A stretch of DNA of 54,849 nt from a virus: the IMG/VR virus record IMGVR_UViG_3300032116_000260, positions 1-54,849 of that record. One strand, 5' to 3'. The position numbers and the translations under genes were made by a program. Below the pieces are notes generated by a model. It made no database searches. It saw only the letters and a list, made by a program, of their open reading frames with translations, and was not told where the DNA came from. Below are positions 33,701-43,700 of the stretch, piece after piece. Position 1 is the stretch's first letter, and each line of letters starts with the position of its first letter.

Positions 33701-35909
33701 ATTCTTCGGTGCATGCTACTGTAACGGGAACTGGTGTTGCTCCACCAAAAGCTAAAGCAGCATTTTGGGTACCGGCTCCTGCTAATGAACTTCTAGCAGT
33801 AATTAAAGTACCTTTTGCTGTCCATGAAGTTCCGTTGTATTCTTCTGTGCATCTGAATGTTAAACTTATAGTACTTCCACCAAAAGCTAATGCTTCGTTT
33901 TGTGTCCCAGCACCTGCTAAGCCTGCTCTGGCAACGATTAGTGTTCCTCCGGCTGCCCAAGTAGATCCGTTATATTCTTCTGTGCATCCTATTCGGATTC
34001 CTAGTGTATCTATTCCTCCAAAGACTAAAGCTGCATCTTGAGTGTCGGCACCTACTAGGCCAGATCTAGCAGTAATTAAAGTACCTCCTACTGTCCATGA
34101 AGTACCGTTGTATTCTTCTGTGCATGCGGTATTGGTAGGAGATACAAATCCACCAATAGCTAAAGCGGCGTTTTGTGTACCTGCCCCTGCTAAACCATTT
34201 CTAGCAGTAATTAAAGTACCACCTGTTGCCCATGAAGTACCATCATATTCTTCTGTACAGGACAAACTTGTTGGATTATTTCCACCAAATGCTAATCCTG
34301 CATTTTGAGTACCGGTGCCTGCTAAGCTTGATCTGGCAACGATTAGTGTTCCTTCGGCTGCCCAAGTAGATCCATTATATTCTTCTGTACATGTTACATC
34401 TGCTGGGTTTGATCCTCCAAAAGCTAATGCTTCGTTTTGTGTCCCAGCACCTGCTAAGCCTGCTCTGGCAACGATTAGTGTTCCTCCGGCTGCCCAAGTG
34501 GCACCACCAACATATCCACCAGCAACATCTTGTACAATTATAGTACATACAGTATTATCAAAACCAGTACCTACATTAAATGATGGATCTTCAGTACCGT
34601 CTGGGTTAAGGCGAATAGCACCATTAGGTATAGTGCCTACTGCTATGATTTTGTCTGAGATGCAAGTGGATGTTGTTGTGGCTGTGTATTCTTCTGTGCA
34701 TGCGGTATTGGTAGAAGATACAAATCCACCAATAGCTAAAGCTGCATTTTGAATACCAGCTCCAATATTAGCAGATCTAGCAGTGTTAAAAGTAACACTT
34801 ATTGTTGACCAAGTAGTACCATTATATTCTTCTGTGCATGTAGCAGGGGCTGTGCCGCCAAAGGCTAAAGCTTCATTTTGAGTACCAGCTGCCGCTACAA
34901 TTCTAGCAGTATTCAAAGCACCACCAGTTGACCAAGAAATACCATTATATTCTTCTGTACATGTTCTTGCGATTGGTGTTCCACCACCGATAGATAAGGC
35001 TGCATTTTGGGTTCCTGTACCTGTTGCAGAATTTCTAAATGAATTAATTATGCTACCACCAGTAGTCCAAGAAGTACCATTATATTCTTCTGAAAGTCCT
35101 GGTGAGCTAGCAAGAATACTTAATCCAGCATTTTGGGTGCCTGTTCCTGCTGCATCATATTTAGCAATAGTCATTGCTCCTCCAGCTGCCCAAGTAGATC
35201 CATTATATTCTTCCGTAATAGTTTGTTGTGTAACTGCTGGGAGTGTAGTAGTTCCTCCTGCAGCTAAGGCTGCATTTTGGCTGCCAGCTCCTCCTATATA
35301 TGATCTAGCAGTAATTAAGTTACCTCCTGCAGACCATGCAGATCCATTATATTCTTCAGTTAGATTACAAACAACCGAGCTGAGATCGCCTCCAAAAATT
35401 AAAGCTGCATTTTGAGTACCAGCGGATGTAAGATCTGCTCTAACATTAATAAATGCTCCTCCTACACTCCACACTCCGCTTCCACTATAATAAGACCCAG
35501 TTACATTAGGTTGTATAGCTAATTTAAAAACGGAGCCATCAACTAATCTATAATTAGGAATAAAACTAGTATCTAAAGTTCCATCTGTATGTAAACGAAC
35601 AATATTAGGAGCATCTTGTCCATTATAAGTAGTAAAAGCACCACCAACCAATATTTTACCATCTGATTGTGATACTATTGAATATGCTGTATTATTAAAG
35701 CCTGTACCCTGCTGAAAGTTATAGTTAATAGCGTTATCCCTTACACTAGTAACAAAGTTTGTTGCTGTACCTGCTGCTGAGTTATCTGCTGCAATAAACA
35801 ATACTGCCAAATCACCAGACCGTATAGCTTGTGAAGAAGTAAATGCAAGCGTTGTACCTGCAATTTTATTGTTAGTTGCTGCAAAGGATCCTGAACTTAC
35901 TATTGCCAT
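30711..35909 (-). CDS. Giant adhesin: split beta-sandwich, 7 delta-60 repeats, 4 kelch blocks
   Basis: 1732 residues. Residues 1-60 (SGDLAVLFIAADNS..., TSVRDNA) and 1548-1732 (GNTWSKISERSS..., GWRFVTDQRAIAYTG) read as one beta-sandwich domain split at a loop. Between them lie seven delta-60 units, recognisable by KILVGGAFTTYNG and RLHTDGTLDTSF-type motifs. Units 2, 3, 4 and 6 are each interrupted at the same point, before the [IL][IVL]xGG strand, by a block of six kelch-like repeats (CTEEYNGTSW..GG..ITAR then GTQNAALAFGG). Delta-60 and kelch repeats both belong to beta-propeller families, so the model is a seven-bladed propeller bearing four six-bladed ones. Propellers of this kind bind glycans or proteins, so a receptor-binding fibre is likely. 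The gene lies between a collagen-like fibre gene and an 84-residue gene. Confidence 0.7.
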   Translation of the reverse strand: MAIVSSGSFAATNNKIAGTTLAFTSSQAIRSGDLAVLFIAADNSAAGTATNFVTSVRDNAINYNFQQGTGFNNTAYSIVSQSDGKILVGGAFTTYNGQDAPNIVRLHTDGTLDTSFIPNYRLVDGSVFKLAIQPNVTGSYYSGSGVWSVGGAFINVRADLTSAGTQNAALIFGGDLSSVVCNLTEEYNGSAWSAGGNLITARSYIGGAGSQNAALAAGGTTTLPAVTQQTITEEYNGSTWAAGGAMTIAKYDAAGTGTQNAGLSILASSPGLSEEYNGTSWTTGGSIINSFRNSATGTGTQNAALSIGGGTPIARTCTEEYNGISWSTGGALNTARIVAAAGTQNEALAFGGTAPATCTEEYNGTTWSTISVTFNTARSANIGAGIQNAALAIGGFVSSTNTACTEEYTATTTSTCISDKIIAVGTIPNGAIRLNPDGTEDPSFNVGTGFDNTVCTIIVQDVAGGYVGGATWAAGGTLIVARAGLAGAGTQNEALAFGGSNPADVTCTEEYNGSTWAAEGTLIVARSSLAGTGTQNAGLAFGGNNPTSLSCTEEYDGTSWATGGTLITARNGLAGAGTQNAALAIGGFVSPTNTACTEEYNGTSWTVGGTLITARSGLVGADTQDAALVFGGIDTLGIRIGCTEEYNGSTWAAGGTLIVARAGLAGAGTQNEALAFGGSTISLTFRCTEEYNGTSWTAKGTLITARSSLAGAGTQNAALAFGGATPVPVTVACTEEYTITGTTYTNKLIFGGAFTSYNGITYSGSARIDGGGAIDTSFNIGDGFSPVDVRCYQFYNGGAWIAGGALITARDNLAGAGTQNEALAFGGDCTGFPSVAVSCTEEYNGSIWTAGGALINARDNLAGAGTQNAGLAFGGQTPTTVSCTEEYDGSTWTAGGNLIVSRFASAGAGTQNAGLAIGGFTPAGSSVEEYNGSIWTTGGNLITAMGYLGGVGTQNEALAFGGFSQVGPTIRLSCTEEYNGTSWIAGGTMACARTDLGGAGTQNAALAFGGSSQTPITQFSTERYDGTSWVNGNNLITYRFSLAGVGTQNTALAVGGGFSGVLTCTEEYNSPSLFAVGNFTSVSGSTRNRIALLNALTGDLISTSSFNIGSAGFNAAANSIAVLPDNSIVAVGAFTAYSGSNINRIVKINTDGTLDTAFSASIGAGLNNTGSVVVNYPSSGVDVWTAGGALITAREVAAGTGTQDAALTAGGGPGVPAGNLAEEYNGSTWSSGGNLITSRYWLVGMGTQNAALVAGGLLVGPNTATGISEEYNGSTWASGGTMATARALMGRAGIQNAALVMGGGIGAPAPACINNTEEYDGSTWTAGGNLIVARQYLNGDGTQNAAVAFGGFVSVAVSCTEEYDGTSWATGGTLITARNSLAGAGTQNAALAVGGGDAISPSLSCTEEYDGSTWTAGGALITGRIQLAGAGTQDAGLAFGGGTPTIVSCTEEYFSSEDTLLIGGTFTQFSGSTFSGSVRLSLSGSRDTTFNIGSGFGAAVDVEDYYIHSDDDIIAVGGFTTYSASFSPQPNRIIKLNSNGSVDAAGIGNTWSKISERSSNDAAGAGSTLALFYLTASYDIPAGTAITASFTASITAKAATGWRFVTDQRAIAYTGSVTSSAAGGTSQPLRINLANLTSGSGNYLFIRGVAFENTNTTTFTPTANYTTISADGTTGGAVITNQSVRGEFRILTTASYFSNPTLGAASSQASIFWTFYESAAAARGRTYFILLD
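31548..32372 (-). repeat. Kelch block 4 (six repeats)
   Basis: Six copies of a ~46-residue kelch-like unit interrupt delta-60 unit 6, from VWTAGGALITARE to SCTEEYF. The last three copies are the most alike (SCTEEYDG[TS]TW or SW). Boundaries are approximate. Confidence 0.7.
32697..33520 (-). repeat. Kelch block 3 (six repeats)
   Basis: Six kelch-like units interrupt delta-60 unit 4, from AWIAGGALITARDN to LTCTEEYN. One unit reads FSTERYDG in place of CTEEYNG and one reads SSVEEYNG. Boundaries are approximate. Confidence 0.7.
33675..34505 (-). repeat. Kelch block 2 (six repeats)
   Basis: Six kelch-like units interrupt delta-60 unit 3, from TWAAGGTLIVARAG to ACTEEYT. This is the most uniform block, also at the nucleotide level (for example nearly identical stretches near 33890-33990 and 34430-34500), which points to recent duplication or conversion. 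Boundaries are approximate. Confidence 0.7.
34667..35474 (-). repeat. Kelch block 1 (six repeats)
   Basis: Six kelch-like units interrupt delta-60 unit 2, from VWSVGGAFINVRAD to ACTEEYT. The most diverged block: several units have LTEEY, ITEEY or LSEEY instead of CTEEY. Boundaries are approximate. Confidence 0.7.
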
Positions 35910-35922
35910 AACTTGTTTATAA

Positions 35923-37692
35923 TTATTTTATAAAATCAACTTGCACACCTATTTCTGTTAGAGAACCAGTAAAGTTTACTATATTAAAATATAATGTATC
36001 TCCTATATTAAAATTTGTATTTTGTAATGTTGAGCTTGATACCCAAGATCCAGTTATGTTAACGGAAAGGTTTGAAGCTAACAAAGTAGTTGCAGCAGTA
36101 TTTTTAAATGCATTTACTACTAAACCAGATCCACTATCTCTAAATCCTGCTACTAAACTAGCTGTGCAGGTAAATGGAGCTCTCCATCCTACAAATGAGC
36201 CTGTATCGGATTGAGCAACAAGGCTATTATTAATTATGACAATTGATTTAGAGAAGCTAGTAAAACCAGCACTTATACCACTGGTACCACTACTTCCTGT
36301 TTGACCACTAGTGCCGCTTGAGCCTGATGTAATACCAGGAGCGGATGTGCCTGAGGTGCCACTTGAGCCTGTTTGACCGCTTGTACCGCTTGAGCCTGTT
36401 TGACCTGAGGTGCCGCTTGACCCTCGTGTGCCACTAGTGCCGCTTGATCCGCTTGTTCCGCTTGAACCATTTTGACCAGAAGTACCACTTGAGCCAGTTT
36501 GACCAGAAGTACCGCTTGAACCTGTTTGACCGCTTGTACCACTTGAACCGGTTTGACCTGAAGTACCGCTTGAACCTGTTTGACCACTTGTGCCGCTTGA
36601 GCCTGTTTGGCCTGAAGTGCCGCTTGAGCCAGTTTGACCGCTAGTACCACTACTGCCTGTTTGACCACTTGTGCCACTCGAGCCAGTTTGACCGGAGGTA
36701 CCGCTTGAACCTGTTTGACCGGAGGTACCGCTTGAACCTGTTTGACCTGAGGTGCCGCTTGAGCCATTTTGGCCTGAAGTACCGCTTGAGCCGTTTTGGC
36801 CACTAGTACCACTTGAGCCTGTTTGACCAGAAGTGCCACTTGAACCGTTTTGGCCGCTAGTACCGCTAGAACCTGTTTGACCGCTTGTGCCGCTTGAGCC
36901 ATTTTGGCCTGAGGTGCCGCTTGAACCATTTTGACCAGAAGTGCCACTTGAGCCTGTTTGACCACTAGTACCACTAGAGCCATTCTGACCTGAGGTGCCA
37001 CTTGAGCCTGTTTGGCCGGAGGTGCCACTTGAGCCTGTTTGGCCGGAGGTGCCACTTGAGCCTGTTTGGCCGGAGGTGCCACTTGAGCCTGTTTGGCCGG
37101 AGGTGCCACTTGAGCCTGTTTGGCCGGAGGTGCCACTTGAACCGTTTTGGCCGCTAGTGCCGCTTGAACCGTTTTGGCCTGAGGTACCGCTAGAGCCTGT
37201 TTGGCCGCTTGTGCCGCTTGAACCATTCTGGCCTGAGGTGCCACTTGAGCCTGTTTGGCCGGAGGTGCCACTTGAACCGTTTTGGCCGCTAGTGCCGCTT
37301 GAACCTGTTTGGCCGCTTGTGCCACTTGAGCCTGTTTGACCTGAGGTGCCGCTTGACCCCCGTGTGCCACTAGTGCCGCTTGAACCGCTAGTACCACTTG
37401 AACCATTTTGGCCTGATGTGCCAGAAGAGCCTGCAGTACCACTAGTTCCACTAGTAGCAGCTGTATATGAAGTTCCGTTTATATTGAGAGAACCAGTTAT
37501 GTTTACTGAGCCCGTAAATTGATGTGTGTTACTTGATAGGCTACCAAAGCGAGTAGATCCTGTTACAAAATCAATAGATGAAGTTATTGTTTGTACATTA
37601 AGTGTTTGAGCAGTAATTGTATTAGTTACAACTACACTACCTGTAACACTTAAATCGTTAAAACTACCCGAATCTGTATAAAATATTGGCAT
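35923..37692 (-). CDS. Collagen-like tail fibre protein
   Basis: 589 residues. Residues 1-80 form a short beta module (TNTITAQTLNVQTITSSIDF, NITGSLNINGTSYTAAT) that also occurs in the 2357-residue fibre. Residues ~82-472 have Gly at every third position, built from the nine-residue unit GSSGTSGQ(T/N), about 130 Gly-X-Y triplets almost without proline. The last ~117 residues (SIVIINNSLVAQSDTGSFVG..., IGVQVDFIK) are a compact beta domain, probably the tip. Such fibres trimerise as a triple helix. The many Ser and Thr are candidate sites for the neighbouring sugar transferases (inference). Confidence 0.8.
   Translation of the reverse strand: MPIFYTDSGSFNDLSVTGSVVVTNTITAQTLNVQTITSSIDFVTGSTRFGSLSSNTHQFTGSVNITGSLNINGTSYTAATSGTSGTAGSSGTSGQNGSSGTSGSSGTSGTRGSSGTSGQTGSSGTSGQTGSSGTSGQNGSSGTSGQTGSSGTSGQNGSSGTSGQTGSSGTSGQNGSSGTSGQNGSSGTSGQTGSSGTSGQTGSSGTSGQTGSSGTSGQTGSSGTSGQTGSSGTSGQNGSSGTSGQTGSSGTSGQNGSSGTSGQNGSSGTSGQTGSSGTSGQNGSSGTSGQTGSSGTSGQNGSSGTSGQNGSSGTSGQTGSSGTSGQTGSSGTSGQTGSSGTSGQTGSSGTSGQTGSSGTSGQTGSSGTSGQTGSSGTSGQTGSSGTSGQTGSSGTSGQTGSSGTSGQNGSSGTSGSSGTSGTRGSSGTSGQTGSSGTSGQTGSSGTSGTSAPGITSGSSGTSGQTGSSGTSGISAGFTSFSKSIVIINNSLVAQSDTGSFVGWRAPFTCTASLVAGFRDSGSGLVVNAFKNTAATTLLASNLSVNITGSWVSSSTLQNTNFNIGDTLYFNIVNFTGSLTEIGVQVDFIK
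36277..37449 (-). repeat. 27-bp tandem repeat coding for Gly-X-Y units
   Basis: Tandem 27-bp unit encoding GSSGTSGQT or GSSGTSGQN. Five successive copies near 37010-37140 are identical, while others differ mainly at third codon positions. Such an array can gain or lose units by recombination. Six-frame reading frames here stay open because of the repeat and are not genes. Confidence 0.85.
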
Positions 37693-37700
37693 GATCTAAT

Positions 37701-37708
37701 ATAAATAT
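37701..37708 (-). promoter_or_regulatory. ATATTTAT element before collagen-like fibre
   Basis: Sense TAATTAAATATTTATATTAG, only 8 bases before the ATG and directly behind the stop codon of the 2357-residue gene. The transcript would be almost leaderless if this is a promoter. Confidence 0.4.
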
Positions 37709-40700
37709 TTAATTAGTTTCCCCATATGCTGTTGCTATCCAATATGTTGTTCCTGCTAATCCTACATTACTATTTGCATTTATAACAAAGCTACCAGATA
37801 CTTTACTTTCTACAGTCCATGTTCTTGAATCTTCGCCTGTTATAACTACAGCATAGTTTGCATCAGCAAAAGCTGCAGCAAAAGTTATAGTTGATTTTCT
37901 AGGATTACCAGCAAAGGATCCTGCAGCTACTGATCCTGCTTTTGTTTTTAATCCAGAAACACCAGCATTTAAAGCATAAGAAGCAGTTGTTGCAAACGAA
38001 GCAGTACCTAATAATGAACCTGTAAAGTTAGTAGCAATTATTGAACTAGTTACATTCAAAATACCACCCGTAAAGCTCATACTTACAGATGCTGTTGCTG
38101 CATTAACTGTACCGTCTGATAATAGTATTCTTCCTGTAGCAGGACTATTAATTGTATTAAAACCAGTACCAGCAGTACCTGAGGAGCCACTTGTACCAGT
38201 AGAGCCTGATGTGCCACTAGAACCAGAAGTGCCAGATGAACCTGAAGTACCACTAGAGCCGCTTGTACCACTGGTGCCACTTGAGCCACTTGTGCCACTT
38301 GTGCCACTTGAGCCGTTTTGGCCTGAGGTCCCACTTGAGCCGCTTGTGCCAGACGATCCATTTTGACCACTAGTGCCACTAGATCCACTTGTACCACTTG
38401 AACCACTAGTACCTGATGAGCCAGATGTACCTGCTGTGCCTGAAGTACCAGTAGTTCCTGAAGTACCGCTTGTACCTGTAGTACCTGATGTGCCACTAGT
38501 TCCACTAGTTCCTGAAGTAGCAGCTGTATAGGAAGTTCCGTTTATTGTAAGAGAACCTGATATATCTAAGCTGCCGCTTACTATAAAATTATTTGAAAAT
38601 GAAGATGTTGCAGCATAGGATGCAGATGCAGGAATACCATTTACCCACAAACCAGCATTATAAACTAATGCTTGTCCTGTTGAAGGAGAAGAAATAGTTA
38701 CATCACCTAAATCATTTAAGTTTGTTACTGCAGCACCACCACCACCTGAGGATCCGGCTGTGTTTCTGAATAGGCCAGCTTGGATTATTTTATTATTTGC
38801 TGTATCAGATAAATCAGTTGTATCACCTTTAGCAATAATGTAACCAATAAACGGTAATGCTAATTGACTAGTTGGTGATTCAACAAATTCTTCTGTTGTA
38901 ATACTTTGAAGTGCTGTTGAAAGATTGTCATAAACATTTTGACCATAATAGACATATGATAAATTATTAACAACACCCTGGAATACTCTTTGTATTGTCC
39001 ATTGACTTGCACTTACTGTTTGAAGTGTACCAGATCCATTGTCGTATTTAGTAGGATCAATAACTGTATAAGGAACACCAGCATTAGTTGCAGCTCTATA
39101 TCCCCCTGTTACTCCTGGATCTCTGTATACCCTAACTAAACTACCAGTAGCAATAGTAGTAGAATCATAAATTGAAGGTGAAGTTGGATTTTGACTATAA
39201 AAACCACCATAGCGATATGCTTGTCCAGAAGCAATACTAATTCTTAAACTGCTTGTTTGTGGAGTAATATCAAATCCACTTATTTTTAATGGACCAAATG
39301 CTCTAACAAACTGATTTGATTGTTCTGATTGGCCATATGTTGTTACACGAGCATCAGCAAATGAACTAATACTTGATGTTGTTAAATTAAATATATAACC
39401 TAATGGGAATTGTTCATTATATTGTTGAGGAGTAAATGGAGAAGTTTGTTGTATTAAACTACCATTTGAATCAATTAATAGATAAGTTACTTGAGATGAA
39501 GTTATATATTGAGCACTAGCTGTTATAGGGCCAAATTGAACATAGGTTGGATTTGTACTATTGTGTGAGCTGGTAATAGCATTGTGATCTATAATTAGAC
39601 CAGCACCTGGTGTGACATAAAGTATAGAGCCGGAGAATGTGGTAACGCCACCCCAAACAATACCAGTATCAGTTCTTTCTTCTAACCAGTGTGTTTCCCA
39701 AAGAGCACTATTGTTTCTATAATGTAAATTTGGTATAGTATCATCTAAAGAAGAAGTTACAAAGAAATAAGATGAAGATACATTTGATCCACCTGGGTCA
39801 GTTCCAGGTTTTAATTCTAAATAGTTTCTAATTGCAAATATATTTGCAGAAGAAGCTGTTGAAGCAAAACTAGCTGTTGTTGCTGTAGCAGCATTACCAC
39901 TTATAGATGCACTAATATATGATTCATTCTCCCATTTAGTAGAAGTAGAATTATATACTAATGCTTGACCGTCTGTAGGTCCTGATATCATTACATCAGA
40001 TAAATCTACTAAACGAGTAGTTATTACTGATCCACCACCACCTGATCCTCCTACTGATCTAAATAGACCTCCAGGTACGATCGTGAAGTCATTAGCATTT
40101 GTAAATACACCACTTCCGTTAATTATAACAGCACCTAGATAAATTGCATTAGCAGCTGTATTAGGAGCTTCTACGAATGGTTCTATGTTTATATTTGCAA
40201 TAGCTTCAGATTCTGAACCGTAATAAGCATTACCATAATAAACAACTATTGCTTTAGCTACACTATTAGGAAACCAGAATACTCTTTGAATAGTCCAGTT
40301 TAAATTTGCAGGTGGAGGTACTGCTGTTAATGTACCATTATTAGAATATTGTGTAGGGTCAATTGATGTAAATCCAGCTCCTCCGTTAGTTTGATAAACC
40401 CAAGTAGATCCTGATTGATAATATCTGTATATTTTAGAAATACTAGTTCCTGAGTCAACAGCATATGATGGTTCGTTTGGATCTATAGTATAATTAGATC
40501 CTGGAGAATAAGCGGTACCACTACCTACTACTAAACCACCTGTAGAAGATCCACTAGGTGTTAAAGTAAATCCTGATAATTTTAATGGACCAAACGCTCT
40601 ATTGAATATATTTTGTGATTGTTCAAAACCATATGCTACAGAAGGCTGTGTTTTGACAGCATTAATTGTAGATCCATTTTGAAATAATACAACACCTATA

Positions 40701-43700
40701 TTAATTAATGTATCAAACTGTCCATTACTAAAAGGAGTTCCTTGTTGGAAGATATTACCAGTCGAATCAACAGCAACAAAAGCTTGTTGGTAAGATGCTG
40801 TTAAAGGAGCAATACTAGCTGATAAATTGCCCCAGTTAAGGTATTGAATTGTTGGGTAAGGATTATCATTTAAACTTGCATTTAAATCAACAATAATACC
40901 ACTACCACTACTAATATTATATGTAGTAGATCCTGTAGCAGCTGTTATTACACCACCATTTAATAATCCAGTATATAAATTACCTTCTAACCAACGTAAA
41001 CGAGTTGTATTAGAATATCCTCCTCCATTCTGAGAAAAATATAAGTCATTTGTAGATCCACTTACATAAATGTAAGAGGCAGATATTGAAGTATCTATAT
41101 TTGTTGTTACAGGATCAAATCTATGATAACCTGATTGCCTAATATCACCATATATTTGTACTGATGCTGTTGCAGCTCCCGGTCCACTAGATCCAGAAAT
41201 AGTAATACTACCTGATAATGAAGTATTTCCAAGTAATATATTGTTACCTATTTGGGTAGTAGAACCACTTACTAGGAAACTGCCTGTTATAGTTTGAATA
41301 CCAATAAAAGTATTTGAACCGCTTGTATTTAATGAACCAGTTAATTTATAAGAGCCAATTAATTCTTTAGAATTAACCCAAACACTACCACTCTTTATAA
41401 ATAAATCACCATATGATGAAGTAGTTGTACTATCAACTACATCATGTAATTCTCCTAATTCATATCCATTATCAATCTTAATGTAGATTGAACCTACATT
41501 ATTATCTATTCTTTCAGCATATCCTAATCTTACACCATGAAGTGGTGCTACAGGAGGAGTTTGAGTGAATTGACCCGCTGAGCTACTTAAAAATATTAAT
41601 TGACCTCCTACTAATCCTGTTGTATTTAATCCTCTTAAAGTACCTTCTGTTTGTACCCAACCTTCATCACCAGCGTTAATTGTTTCAGCAATAAAACCTA
41701 ATGTATTAGCTGAACCTTGTTCAGCAGTTGCTGAAGCTAATTTAACAGCTATTCTATTACCTTGAGAGCCTGAAATATATACTACTTGACCTTTAGTTAA
41801 GGTTCCACCACTATTATTGTAAACATATTGAAATAAATCTTCACCTATATTTAAAGTTACATTACCTCCAGCTAATCCAAATTGTAAAGTACCTTCACCA
41901 CTATCATATCCTAGTCTACCAAGAGCAGAAGCAAATGAAGCACTAGTATTAAAATCAATGTAATCTACATTAGTTATAGATCCTGATGTGTAATTTAATG
42001 AACCTGAAATATAAACAGATCCTGTTATATACAAAGCACTTCCACTATAAGTTAAATTAGCGGAAGCAGTTGCAGCATTTACACTACCGTCTGATAATAA
42101 TATTCTGCCTACAGCAGGATCATATATTGTATTAAAGCCAGTGCCACTTGTGCCGCTAGAACCTGAAGTACCTGATGAGCCAGAACTACCTGATGTTCCA
42201 GAAGAACCACTTGAACCTGATGTTCCAGATGAGCCACTTGTACCAGAGCTTCCTGATGTTCCTGAAGAACCAGAACTACCACTTGTGCCTGAGCTTCCAC
42301 TTGAACCTGAAGTTCCTGATGAGCCTGAACTTCCTGATGTACCACTTGAACCTGAACTACCACTTGTGCCTGAAGACCCAGAGGTACCGCTAGTTCCGGA
42401 TGTACCAGAACTGCCGCTTGTACCAGAAGAACCACTTGTTCCTGAGGAGCCACTTGATCCTGCTGTACCACTTGTGCCTGAAGAGCCTGCGGTGCCGCTA
42501 GTTCCACTAGTAGCAGCTGTATATGAGGTTCCGTTTATAGTAAGGGAACCAGTTATATTTACTGATCCAGTAAACTGATGGATATCACTTAATTCATCTC
42601 CAAATTTATTACTTCCACTGCTATATATAATAGAGGAAGTTATGTATTGTACATTTAAAGTTTGGGCAGTAATTGTATTAGTTACAGTTAAAGAACCACT
42701 AATAAAAGTACTACCAGTAATATTAAAATTACTATTACTATAAGTTAAATTGACAGAAGCCGTTGCTGCGTTAGCTGTACCATCTGAAAGTATTACTCTA
42801 CCTTGAGAAGGAGAATTAATAGTATCAAAGCCTGTACCGCTTGTACCTGAACTTCCAGAAGAACCACTTGATCCACTTGAACCTGATGTACCAGATGAAC
42901 CTGAGGTACCACTAGATCCTGAAGAACCAGATGTACCTGAGCTGCCACTAGAGCCAGATGTTCCGGAGGAGCCGGAGCTTCCTGATGTGCCTGAAGAGCC
43001 AGAACTGCCTGAAGTTCCACTTGAACCCGAAGTACCTGATGATCCAGAGGTACCACTTGAACCACTAGAACCACCAGTACCACTAGAGCCGCTTGTACCG
43101 GATGAACCAGAAGAACCTGCTGTACCGCTAGATCCTGCTGTACCACTTGTACCAGAAGAGCCTGCTGTACCACTAGTTCCACTAGTAGCAGCAGTATAAG
43201 AGGTACCATTTATAATTAAAGAACCAGTTATATCTACTGATCCGGTAAACTGGTGGGTATCTGTTAATAAAGAACCAAATCTAGTTGATCCAGTTACATA
43301 TTCAGTAGAAGATGTAATTGTTTGAGCGTGAATTGTTTGTGCTGTAAGAGTACCTCTTACTGTAAAATTATCTGCTGAAGAAGCGGTTGCTGCATTAGAA
43401 GCAGATATAATACTATTAGAACCATAAGGACCCCAAACATTAGCTCCTGTTATAAAAGATGCTGTTAATGCATTTTGTGCCCAACTAGAAGTACCATGTA
43501 AAGAACCAGTAATACCATTTAAAACAGTTAGTGAACCACTAATATTTAAAGAACCAGTTAATTCATGTTGATTATTAGGATTTAATACTAATTTTTTATT
43601 TGCTTCTGTATCAGTACCACCAGCAAAAAACATTACTGGGTGGTTTGAGGCATTACCTATATGTAAGTGGTCTCCGGTAGAATATAGGTAAGCATCATTA

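Noticed and set aside
31885-35415. Several plus-strand open frames of 88-145 codons opposite the kelch repeats
   Set aside because: They repeat with the kelch units (patterns such as VPLYSSVH and PPKA) and arise because the repeat codons leave the opposite frame open. No start context or promoter on that strand.
36277-37449. CRISPR-like array of 27-bp repeats
   Set aside because: No unique spacers; repeats are contiguous, in frame and code for Gly-X-Y triplets.
36273-37451. A 392-codon minus-strand frame and plus-strand frames such as MPLEPVWPEVPLEPV
   Set aside because: They are shifted readings of the 27-bp Gly-X-Y repeat; the composition is a pure repeat shadow.
42109-43209. Open frames on both strands in the other collagen-like segments
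   Set aside because: Repeat shadows of the fibre gene, as above.
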